The position numbers and the translations under genes are program-made. The notes beneath the pieces are model-generated. The model was not told the DNA's origin and did not search any database. It worked only from the letters and a program-made list of their open reading frames with translations. A stretch of DNA of 21,719 nt from Deltaproteobacteria bacterium (lineage in GTDB: Bacteria > Desulfobacterota > Syntrophia > Syntrophales > Smithellaceae). Shown in pieces: positions 15,620 to 21,719 of this stretch (position 1 is its first letter; each line of letters starts with the position of its first letter). Where the stretch lies: positions 1 through 21,719 of the forward strand of contig JAGFXG010000001.1 in NCBI GenBank assembly GCA_017860985.1, given 5' to 3'.

Positions 15620-15916
15620 TTACGACGATTTTTTGTTTTCCATGCCGCTTTTTTTCAAACAGGCAACCTTTTCTGCTTTGGGCATTTTCTTTATCTTTAT
15701 TTCCAGGCTCAGGGCTTCCCCTTTATCCATTGCAACGCTGGTGGTCAGCAGAACCACCGGCCTTCTGGACCGGGTATATTTGGAGGCCATCCCCCGGTTA
15801 TGATCAAACAGCCTCTTTTCGATGTTGTTGGTTATGCCGGTATAAAAACTGCCGTCCGAACAGCTCAAGATATATACGACCCATTCATGTTGTAGACTTT
15901 CGCTTTTTGCTTTCAT
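15620..15916 (-). CDS. GIY-YIG domain small nuclease-like protein (YhbQ/UPF0213 type)
   Basis: 98 aa from ATG at 15914-15916; a TTG at 15985 would add 23 residues unlike the family, and neither start has a good ribosome site. The whole protein is one GIY-YIG fold: VYIL (14-17) and YTGIT (25-29) form the two strands of the GIY-YIG pair, Arg35 in IEKRLFDHN is the catalytic-type Arg, and the basic helix with ALSLEIKIKKMPKAEK follows, as in the UPF0213/YhbQ family. These are stand-alone DNA nuclease-like proteins of poorly known role, some linked to DNA repair. It is divergent from the acyltransferase gene. Confidence 0.87.
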   Translation of the reverse strand: MKAKSESLQHEWVVYILSCSDGSFYTGITNNIEKRLFDHNRGMASKYTRSRRPVVLLTTSVAMDKGEALSLEIKIKKMPKAEKVACLKKSGMENKKSS

Positions 15917-16036
15917 ATGTGTATGTTTATATAATAAGAGAAAAAAATCGCCATTGAAAGCGGCTTTCAGTAATTCTTTGACCAATCTGCAAACCCGTGT
16001 TATTGGGTTTTCATTATATGCAGAGAGGAGTCAACC

Positions 16037-16942
16037 ATGTTGAATTTTCTGCCCAGTCGGTTGGTGGGCTGTATAGCGATATTCCTGCTGACTTTAAATG
16101 TAATATTCTGGGCATCTATCTTGTTTGTTGTTTCTTTTCTGAAGTTTTTGCTGCCCCTTCGGCCGATTACCCGATTGTTCGATATAGTCCTCTGGTGGAT
16201 CGCGGAAAACTGGATTACAGGCAACGTGTTATGGATGAAGCTGACCCAAAATACATCCTGGGACGTGCAGGGCTTGGATAACTTAAATTACAGGGGCTGG
16301 TATCTTGTCGTCAGCAATCATCAGTCCTGGTCGGATATTTTAATCCTTCAGAAAATGTTTAACCGACGCATACCGTTTTTGAAATTTTTTCTCAAACGCG
16401 AACTGATCTGGGTCCCGATCATGGGCCTGGTCTGGTGGGCGCTGGATTTTCCTTTTTTGCGCCGACACAGTGCGGAATACCTGAAAGAACATCCTGAACA
16501 AAAAGGAAAGGATTATGAAACCACCCGAAAGGCGTGCATGAAATTTTCGCTCGTGCCGACAAGCGTAATGAACTTTCTGGAAGGAACACGATTCACCAAA
16601 GCGAAGCACGACCGACAGAATTCACCCCATCAATACCTTCTGAAAGCCAAAGCCGGCGGCATTGCGCTGGCACTGAGCGTGCTTGGCGACAAATTTCACT
16701 CTCTGCTGGATGTCACGATTGTCTATCCCGATGGCATTCCGACATTCTGGGATTTTTTATGCGGTAAAGTAAAAAGGGTCATTTTTCGCGTTTCTTCAGT
16801 GGAAATCCCATCGCAGTTTCTGCATGGCAATTACGAAGGCGACAAGGAATTCCAGGCTGCCTTTCAGAAGTGGGTACAGGATTTGTGGACGGAAAAAGAC
16901 GCGAAAATTGCCGCATTGCTGAAGGAGGCCAAAGCACGATAA
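16037..16942 (+). CDS. YihG-like 1-acyl-sn-glycerol-3-phosphate acyltransferase (LPLAT family)
   Basis: 301 aa. An N-terminal membrane hairpin or helix (about 8-38) anchors the enzyme. The LPLAT catalytic motif NHQSWSD (94-100, H95 and D100) and block III NFLEGTRFT (179-187) are both intact, as is the family-typical IPFLKFFLKRELIWVPIMG segment. Expected reaction: transfer of an acyl chain to lysophosphatidic acid at the inner face of the membrane; length and N-terminus match the YihG/YihG-like group rather than PlsC. ATG at 16037-16039 follows GAGGAG by 6 nt. It is convergent with rhlE (34 bp between stops) and divergent from the GIY-YIG gene. Confidence 0.9.
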   Translation: MLNFLPSRLVGCIAIFLLTLNVIFWASILFVVSFLKFLLPLRPITRLFDIVLWWIAENWITGNVLWMKLTQNTSWDVQGLDNLNYRGWYLVVSNHQSWSDILILQKMFNRRIPFLKFFLKRELIWVPIMGLVWWALDFPFLRRHSAEYLKEHPEQKGKDYETTRKACMKFSLVPTSVMNFLEGTRFTKAKHDRQNSPHQYLLKAKAGGIALALSVLGDKFHSLLDVTIVYPDGIPTFWDFLCGKVKRVIFRVSSVEIPSQFLHGNYEGDKEFQAAFQKWVQDLWTEKDAKIAALLKEAKAR

Positions 16943-16976
16943 CTGCCATGACCTCCCACAATTTAGATGTTTATCT

Positions 16977-18263
16977 CTAGACCGCCTGTTGCGCGCGCGG
17001 GGACCAGAATACGCGGTCCGCTTCTTTGAATGAACGCCCTTGAGGCCGTCTTGCCGAGGGCGTCCGGGACGAAAAAAGTTTTCTGCCGTTGCCGGGTCTC
17101 GTCAGTTGACCTGCACGTGTTCCCATTGATTCACACACCGACGGGCTGACAGTCAATCCATCCACATTCTGATATTGCCATTTATCCCCCAGCAACTTTT
17201 TGAGGGACCGTAACAGCTCGGCATCCTGTCCGGTAATAAAGGTAAACGCATCACCGGTCTTCGTAGCGCGCCCCGTTCTGCCAATCCTATGGGTATATGC
17301 ATCCGCAGTGGACGGCATATCATAGTTAATGACATGGGAAATACGGGACACATCAATGCCGCGGGCGGCGATATCCGTGGCCACCATCACTTCAAAACGG
17401 CCGTCACGAAAGCCATCCAGGGACTGCTTGCGTTTCTGCTGCGTGAGATTGCCATGCAGAGAGGTTGCATTATGGCCGCCTCTGTTTAATTGCTCGGCGA
17501 GACTTTTGGCCCGTGACTTTGTCCGCGTGAAGACCAGGACCGATTGGGTGTCGGTCTTCTTAAGAATATCCTTGAGCAAGGCTGTTTTCTGCTCCGTCTG
17601 AACCGGATAAAACTTGTGGGAAACCGTCATGACCGGAGCGGAATTTCCTATTTGAATATTTACAGGGTTATTGAGCAGATCATTGGCCAGGCTGCGAATC
17701 TCACTGGGCATCGTGGCTGAAAAAAGCAGGGTCTGGCGACGGGCCGGCAGATGCTTGACAATTTTGCGGACCTCCGGCAGAAAACCCATGTCAAACATGT
17801 GGTCTGCCTCGTCCAGGACCAGTACTTCAACAGAAGACAAGTCGATGGTGCCGCGGCCGATATGGTCAAGCAGACGCCCGGGGCATGCTGAAACAATGTC
17901 AACACGTGAACGCAGTTTGTTGATCTGGTTCACGACACTGACCCCGCCATAGATGGTTGCACTGGAAAGCTTTGTTTTCATCCCCAGCTGCACGATCGCT
18001 TCATGGGTCTGTTCACTTAATTCCCGCGTCGGTGCAATGATCAGCGCACGAATTTTGCCGCGCTGCCCCTGCATCAGGCGCTGTAAAATCGGCAGCACAA
18101 AAGCGGCTGTTTTCCCAGTTCCCGTCTCAGCCAAACCCATTACATCCCGTCCATCCATAATGTGCGCAATGGACTGATCCTGAATAGGGGTCGGCTTTTT
18201 GTAACCGGCGGCCGTTACACCGGCCAGTACTTTTTCATTTAATTCAAACTTCTTAAAACTCAT
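16977..18263 (-). CDS. rhlE: DEAD-box ATP-dependent RNA helicase, RhlE type
   Basis: 428 aa. The full helicase core is present: Q motif (KKPTPIQDQ, 22-30), motif I AETGTGKT (45-52), Ia PTRELSEQ (78-85), motif II DEAD (151-154), motif III SAT (182-184), motif IV VLVFTRT, motif V ATDIAARGID and motif VI HRIGRTGR. Motif Ib reads ACPGR where TPGR is usual, a small deviation. A short basic, Arg/Ser-rich tail (about 365-428) fits RhlE, which acts in ribosome assembly and RNA turnover. ATG at 18261-18263 is preceded by AAGGA. The AT-rich leader can fold into a hairpin (listed separately), which would suit cold or growth regulation. In E. coli rhlE sits beside cecR-ybhGFSR and is CecR-controlled; here it is about 8 kb away. 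Confidence 0.93.
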   Translation of the reverse strand: MSFKKFELNEKVLAGVTAAGYKKPTPIQDQSIAHIMDGRDVMGLAETGTGKTAAFVLPILQRLMQGQRGKIRALIIAPTRELSEQTHEAIVQLGMKTKLSSATIYGGVSVVNQINKLRSRVDIVSACPGRLLDHIGRGTIDLSSVEVLVLDEADHMFDMGFLPEVRKIVKHLPARRQTLLFSATMPSEIRSLANDLLNNPVNIQIGNSAPVMTVSHKFYPVQTEQKTALLKDILKKTDTQSVLVFTRTKSRAKSLAEQLNRGGHNATSLHGNLTQQKRKQSLDGFRDGRFEVMVATDIAARGIDVSRISHVINYDMPSTADAYTHRIGRTGRATKTGDAFTFITGQDAELLRSLKKLLGDKWQYQNVDGLTVSPSVCESMGTRAGQLTRPGNGRKLFSSRTPSARRPQGRSFKEADRVFWSPRAQQAV

Positions 18264-18625
18264 TCTTTATCCTTATATTTTATGTTACCAGCATCTATTT
18301 TATATTTAAAACCCGATGCAAACCGTTATAAGGCTGGTAAAGGCAGTCCTCTGCAAACGCATGTCCGGCGTCTGAAGGGCAGGCCTCAAGCACGGCGCTT
18401 CATCTGGATTTTCTTATGATTAGCGTGATTATCCTTAGCAAATTTCCGACAACGAAAGGTGGGAAGGTCAATGTACTTCGCTATTCTTGCTGCATCCTTA
18501 CAGTCAATATCGATAAATAGCAAGCAATATCTTTACTTAATCTGCCGCGGGAATTCTGGGTCGCCAAAACAACCTTTGAAATCGTTGTGGCAGTTCAGTC
18601 TCTATACTTGCATAATTGGAGTTTC
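18264..18625. other. Intergenic region upstream of rhlE
   Basis: 362 bp. Next to rhlE is the leader with an inverted repeat (18285-18340). Further right, a minus-strand frame 18386-18532 is open for 48 codons (ending ..NHKKIQMKRRA) and continues, after one in-frame stop, with 20 more protein-like codons. It lacks a start and ribosome site and may be a decayed gene or chance. A plus-strand open frame at 18459-18875 crosses a terminator and the DUF3426 gene and is not called. Confidence 0.35.
18285..18340 (-). promoter_or_regulatory. Inverted repeat in the rhlE leader
   Basis: TTACCAGC (18285-18292) and GCTGGTAA (18333-18340) are perfect complements 40 nt apart; inside, GCATC (18291-18295) and GATGC (18315-18319) also pair, so an imperfect hairpin can form about 20 nt upstream of the rhlE start. 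Its role, if any, is unknown. Confidence 0.4.
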
Positions 18626-18657
18626 AAAAAAAAGGCAGTTGATTCTGCTCAACTGCC
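18626..18657 (-). terminator. Intrinsic terminator of the DUF3426 gene cluster
   Basis: On the minus strand GGCAGTTGA (18649-18657) pairs perfectly over 9 bp with TCAACTGCC (18634-18642) around a 6-nt loop, followed at once by eight U (18626-18633). It lies 20 bp after the stop of the DUF3426 gene. Confidence 0.93.
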
Positions 18658-18677
18658 CTGGAAAATTCAGGTCATAC

Positions 18678-19820
18678 TTAATGCTTGCTGAAATCAACCG
18701 GCACTACGGCCCACTTGTGAACCCCCTTAAGTTCATTGGTAAAAATAATCATGAACGGCGCTTTTCCCCCGGGTGGAAGGATATCTTCCGACTTTTTCCC
18801 GGCGGAAAGTTCAGAAACCAATCCGGCCTCATCAAGGCTTTCCAGTTTTGCAATAGTAAGAGTATTCCCGCCTAAAGAGTCTCCGGATGCGATAATGTCT
18901 CCATTTACATTATAAAAATTTGCCACAACTTTAATTCTTGAAACAGGGTGGGAGGCGACATTCTCGACAACACCTTCAATCACCCGGATACTTTTCTTCA
19001 ATGTATTATTGTAAACCAGTCTCTGACTGTAATTAATAATTTTTACCTCTTTGACAGGGGAACCCGAGCCGCTGATGCCAATCTTAAAAAAGCTCCCGAA
19101 ATCAGGCAACGACAATTTTGGAGCAAGCACGAAATATCCACCGGCCAGCAATAAAATCAGCAGAGTGATTAAGCCCCAAATCCATTTGCCCTTGCCGGCA
19201 CCTTTTGTTTCAGGCTCGAAATCGTAAGGACCGGCCTCACCATCCTTCTTTGCGTCTGCACTGATTTCCACTGATGGTTTTTTCGCTTCCGGCGGCGGGG
19301 GAGGAGTTGTCTCGGTCAGGATAGACGCATCTGATTTCATTGTTCCGTCAAACCGTGTCATTGTTTTTAAACTTTCCAGCGGTTTAACACTTTTCGCAGA
19401 TGTCACCCTCGGGACAAAATCCGTTTTTTTATCGCCGTCAAACGAGATGGGTGATGACATCTTGTCCTGAAACGCGTCTTTCCTGCCGGTGCCGGCGCTT
19501 TTTAACGGAACAGCATCATCCCTTCCGGGGATGAATGCATTGATGCTCTGTGGATGCGGCTTCTCTTTACCGGCAGTCGGCCTGAAAAGGTCTTCAGGGA
19601 TTATGCCCGGTTTTTCAATCGTTAAACCAGCCGCCGCCCGATCAGAGCCCGTCGATGTGGATTTGTTCTCTGACACAGATGGAGAAGAGGATTCTTTCGT
19701 CTGGACGGTGTCTTTAACGGGAATGGAAGGTGATGCCTCATCCTTGGCAATCGTTGCTAAAAAAGAATCCAGCTCCCGCTTCTCTCGTAATAAATCATTC
19801 AAATCAATTTTATTGTCCAT
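18678..19820 (-). CDS. Membrane protein with C-terminal DUF3426 domain
   Basis: 380 aa. Residues 1-210 are mostly disordered and rich in Ser, Lys, Pro and Asp, with TPPPPPE near 172-178. One membrane segment (WIWGLITLLILLLAGGYFVL, about 213-232) is followed by a domain outside the cytoplasm (about 258-375) that matches DUF3426 in layout: VKIINYSQRLVYN, then IEGVVENVASHPVSRIKVVANFYN.. and a C-terminal FTNELKGV strand. DUF3426 has an FxxAM/immunoglobulin-like beta fold; function unknown. Family members usually begin with an MJ0042-type zinc ribbon on the same chain; here that ribbon is absent and a separate zinc-ribbon gene lies 58 bp upstream. ATG at 19818-19820 has AAGGA 7 nt upstream. Terminator follows. 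Confidence 0.8.
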   Translation of the reverse strand: MDNKIDLNDLLREKRELDSFLATIAKDEASPSIPVKDTVQTKESSSPSVSENKSTSTGSDRAAAGLTIEKPGIIPEDLFRPTAGKEKPHPQSINAFIPGRDDAVPLKSAGTGRKDAFQDKMSSPISFDGDKKTDFVPRVTSAKSVKPLESLKTMTRFDGTMKSDASILTETTPPPPPEAKKPSVEISADAKKDGEAGPYDFEPETKGAGKGKWIWGLITLLILLLAGGYFVLAPKLSLPDFGSFFKIGISGSGSPVKEVKIINYSQRLVYNNTLKKSIRVIEGVVENVASHPVSRIKVVANFYNVNGDIIASGDSLGGNTLTIAKLESLDEAGLVSELSAGKKSEDILPPGGKAPFMIIFTNELKGVHKWAVVPVDFSKH

Positions 19821-19878
19821 TCAAACGTCCTTCTTTTCACTTCGACAGGGAGTCTATGGTCTTGTTTTCTGAAAAGCG

Positions 19879-20055
19879 CTATCGTTTCTTTTCAGCCTTG
19901 TTTTTTTCTTTTTCGTCCGATTTATGATGTTTATCATGCGCCGGGATACGGATGATATCATTGCAGACGCGACAAATAAAAATCATCGCCGAACCTCTTA
20001 TTTCGTCAGCCTCAATGACATATCTTTCTCCACATTCCTCACAAAAAACAATCAT
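19879..20055 (-). CDS. 58-aa zinc-ribbon protein with two CxxC pairs
   Basis: ATG at 20053-20055 to TAG at 19879-19881. CEEC (residues 5-8) and CRVC (28-31), 19 residues apart, form a treble-clef or zinc-ribbon like the MJ0042 finger; a His/Lys-rich charged tail (AHDKHHKSDEKEKNK..) follows. AGGT lies about 10 nt upstream, a modest ribosome site. It immediately precedes the DUF3426 gene on the same strand, so the pair probably reproduces, on two polypeptides, the usual zinc-finger/DUF3426 architecture. DNA, RNA or protein binding cannot be told from sequence. Confidence is good because both knuckles and the frame are clean. Confidence 0.75.
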   Translation of the reverse strand: MIVFCEECGERYVIEADEIRGSAMIFICRVCNDIIRIPAHDKHHKSDEKEKNKAEKKR

Positions 20056-20124
20056 GATCAGAATACCTGCCGTTGCCTTCCGGCTAAAAGATATTAACTG
20101 CGTTTCTCAATATTAATAGGTATT

Positions 20125-20153
20125 TAATTAACATCCATCCTGTAAAAGGTCAA
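20125..20153 (-). promoter_or_regulatory. Promoter candidate for zinc-ribbon/DUF3426 pair
   Basis: Minus-strand TTGACC (20148-20153) and TAATTA (20125-20130) are exactly 17 nt apart, in the 112-bp gap after the 487-aa gene. The -35 is good, the -10 fair. It could let the last two genes be expressed apart from the gene upstream. Confidence 0.4.
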
Positions 20154-20167
20154 CATCAACTTTTTGT

Positions 20168-21631
20168 TCACCGCGCATTCTTTAGGGAACGAATTTCTTC
20201 TTTCAAGGCATCCAGTTCAGATTGGAACATATTTTTTATCTCTTCCAGCGCGCAGGAAAATGCTTCCCGGGTAGGCTGATCTTTTATGGCTGCTATCAAA
20301 CCTTCCATTTTTTCACTGTACCACAATTGCAGGCTTGGTGCCATTGGAACCGGCTCAGGTCCGACGGCAATCTCGGGCTCCCCGATTGCTTTTTCGGGTT
20401 GGGCTTCAGGCCGGGTTTCCTGCTGGAATGCTTCCTCAACAACAGCAGCAGCAACGACTGGAGCCTCGGAAACGGGTTCTTCTTTGACAGACTCGAAACC
20501 TTCAATCTTTAATTCTTCTTTCTCTTCTTTAACGGCCTGTTCTGCCATAAACTGCGGGGCTGCCTCTTCAACAACAGGCGGAACAACCGCGGCCCCGGAA
20601 ACGGGTTCTACCCAGGCAGGCTCAATCTCCAGCGGTTTGATTTCTTCTTTTATATCTATAACGGATTTTTCTTCCAGGAAAGGTGCGCCTTCTGAAGGTT
20701 TTACACCTTCTGTGACAGCTTCCGGAATCTTGACTTCCTTAACTTCTTGAGTTTCTTGAGCAGCTTCAAATTCATGAAGGTCTGTACTGTCTACCCACGT
20801 CCTGTATCGCTTAATATCGTCAAGCAAAATTGTATGCTTCCTGGCCTCCGGCATTTTTTCCGTCACCATGACGTTTTCGAAATGGTCATAGACGGACAGC
20901 AGCAGGTTAATGGAATCCTGACTGGACATTTGTCCCCTGACCCGGATGTATCTCCCCAGAAAACGGATGATTCTTAAAAAACCCTGAACGACGCTATTTC
21001 CCGTAAAAGAAAGATATAATTTATTGATTTCATCTTCCAATTGCTCAAGGATGTGATCGTTGATTTCCCATTCAATGGACAAAATAACACTTTTAATGTC
21101 CTTCAGGGGGGAATTGTATATAGATGACGACGACACGGATAGATCATCCAAGGCTGAATGAAATTCGGAAGGTGGCGATGCGGAAAGATCATCCAAAGCT
21201 GAATGAAATTCGGGAGGAGGTGGCGGGGGAATATTGTCCAGCGGTTCAGCAAGCAAAACCTTTTCCTCCAGCCCGGCCCCTGCAATTTTGTCCATAATTT
21301 CAGACGGTTTTTCAACTTCTCGAGCGGCAAAGACATCTTTTTTCTCTTCCTCGCCAAATATCGCCGAGAAACGTTTTTCAATTTCAGAAATAAATTGTGA
21401 TTTATCAGCTGCCTGAATTGGTTCAGGAGAAGGTTCGGGCTTAATTTCAGGTGCTTTGACGTTCTGAATTTCCGGGATATCCTCTTTTTTAATGTCTGGT
21501 GCAACATTTTGAACAGTTGCCTGGATAGGTTTAGAGTCTTTTTCTGTAATCTTCGAACTGCTTTCAGCAAAGAGACTGTCGAGACGGTTTTCTACTCCTT
21601 GAAGAAATGATGACTCTTCATTGTTTTTCAT
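20168..21631 (-). CDS. 487-aa acidic protein with low-complexity arms and conserved-looking helical core, unknown
   Basis: Not recognised. No signal peptide or membrane segment. Two similar short helices, VENRLDSLFAE (13-23) and IEKRFSAIFGEE (84-95), are separated by a Pro/Glu/Lys-rich linker. Next come a PPPPPP run (135-140) and a direct repeat of EFHSALDDLS (141-150 and 156-165), 45 bp apart in the DNA. A compact helical core (about 180-280: VILSIEWEINDHILEQLEDE.., LRIIRFLGRYIRVRG.., KRYRTW) looks like the only folded domain. A long Glu/Pro/Val/Ala-rich stretch (290-430) and a C-terminal coiled coil (about 440-487) follow. ATG at 21629-21631 has AGGAG 7 nt upstream and starts one base after the stop of the upstream gene, so translation is coupled. 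The architecture suggests a scaffold or regulator with several short docking helices. Confidence 0.7.
   Translation of the reverse strand: MKNNEESSFLQGVENRLDSLFAESSSKITEKDSKPIQATVQNVAPDIKKEDIPEIQNVKAPEIKPEPSPEPIQAADKSQFISEIEKRFSAIFGEEEKKDVFAAREVEKPSEIMDKIAGAGLEEKVLLAEPLDNIPPPPPPEFHSALDDLSASPPSEFHSALDDLSVSSSSIYNSPLKDIKSVILSIEWEINDHILEQLEDEINKLYLSFTGNSVVQGFLRIIRFLGRYIRVRGQMSSQDSINLLLSVYDHFENVMVTEKMPEARKHTILLDDIKRYRTWVDSTDLHEFEAAQETQEVKEVKIPEAVTEGVKPSEGAPFLEEKSVIDIKEEIKPLEIEPAWVEPVSGAAVVPPVVEEAAPQFMAEQAVKEEKEELKIEGFESVKEEPVSEAPVVAAAVVEEAFQQETRPEAQPEKAIGEPEIAVGPEPVPMAPSLQLWYSEKMEGLIAAIKDQPTREAFSCALEEIKNMFQSELDALKEEIRSLKNAR
21141..21225 (-). repeat. 45-bp tandem repeat inside the 487-aa gene
   Basis: The block beginning AGATCATCCA on the plus strand at 21141 recurs at 21186, exactly 45 bp (15 codons) on. 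It encodes EFHSALDDLS twice with a variable spacer. The copies differ at a few bases, so it is not an assembly duplicate. Confidence 0.85.
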
Positions 21632-21632
21632 A

Positions 21633-21719
21633 TCATGGCTCCTGTTTCAGTTGCTTTTCCAAGGACGACATCGTGTCGTAGATTATTTTTTTCAGGGTTA
21701 GGACCACGTTATCCCCCTC
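21633..21719 (-). CDS. C-terminal fragment of an upstream gene
   Basis: The frame is open from the right edge for 28 codons and stops with TGA at 21633-21635, one base before the ATG of the 487-aa gene (TGATATG). Visible end: ..TLKKIIYDTMSSLEKQLKQEP. The fragment is helical and charged but too short to identify. A GTG at about 21705-21707 with a GAGGGG upstream could instead start a 24-codon peptide; a C-terminus is more likely. Confidence 0.5.
   Translation of the reverse strand, partial: EGDNVVLTLKKIIYDTMSSLEKQLKQEP

Noticed and set aside
15955..15969. TGAAAGC-G-GCTTTCA palindrome between the GIY-YIG and acyltransferase genes
   Set aside because: Short, single, and possibly inside the 5' coding end if the longer GIY-YIG start is used; no supporting context.
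18459..18875. Plus-strand 138-codon open frame
   Set aside because: It runs through a perfect terminator on the other strand and into the DUF3426 gene; composition is not protein-like after the first third.
1..21719. CRISPR arrays, tRNA or rRNA genes, prophage or integrase genes
   Set aside because: No regularly spaced repeats, no tRNA-like cloverleaf ends and no phage-type genes were noticed; the only mobile element is the IS3 copy.

Overview
The window looks like chromosomal DNA from an anaerobic Desulfobacterota-type bacterium (former Deltaproteobacteria, Syntrophus/Smithella-like). This is inferred from the gene mix (class I fructose-bisphosphatase next to a class II aldolase, a YbhGFSR-type exporter, a PHA-synthase-like enzyme, a DUF3426 protein) and the moderate GC. 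It cannot be proved from 21.7 kb. No rRNA, tRNA or CRISPR array was seen. Most genes lie on the minus strand, so the layout is given left to right but operons read right to left.

Region by region. (1) 1-2255: a gluconeogenesis pair, fbp followed 22 bp later by a class II fructose-bisphosphate aldolase that runs off the left edge. (2) 2229-9223: an export operon in the order of E. coli cecR-ybhGFSR. A TetR repressor is followed by a HlyD-type periplasmic adaptor, two separate ABC ATPases (one fused protein, YbhF, in E. coli), two ABC-2 permeases with stop/start overlaps, and a sixth gene of unknown function. The unknown gene has a basic Gly-rich motif and what looks like a catalytically dead nuclease fold. 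A clear intrinsic terminator closes the operon. Upstream of the repressor lie three palindromic operator-like units at exact 13-bp spacing, overlapping a promoter. (3) 9224-10913: an AT-rich gap and a membrane HD-GYP-type protein that has lost the GYP motif. (4) 10914-12174: a complete IS3-family element with imperfect ~28-bp inverted repeats and a TCC target duplication; its slippery A tract appears one base short. (5) 12175-14658: a divergent PHA-synthase-like hydrolase flanked by two very short helical ORFs. (6) 14659-18263: a lone HflC/prohibitin-like protein, a GIY-YIG mini-nuclease, a YihG-like acyltransferase (plus strand) and a RhlE-type DEAD-box helicase. (7) 18626-21719: a minus-strand cluster of a gene fragment, a 487-aa acidic repeat-containing protein of unknown function, a 58-aa two-CxxC zinc ribbon and a membrane DUF3426 protein, closed by a perfect terminator.

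How parts may work together: the TetR protein probably shuts its own operon and the exporter until an inducer (in E. coli, some antibiotics) appears. In E. coli the same regulator also controls rhlE; here rhlE is about 8 kb away with no convincing operator. The zinc ribbon plus the DUF3426 protein look like the two halves of what is usually a single membrane protein. The most unusual items are the pseudo-nuclease gene inside the exporter operon, the triple operator, the GYP-less HD protein, the split zinc-ribbon/DUF3426 pair and the 487-aa repeat protein. None is proven to be a new system.
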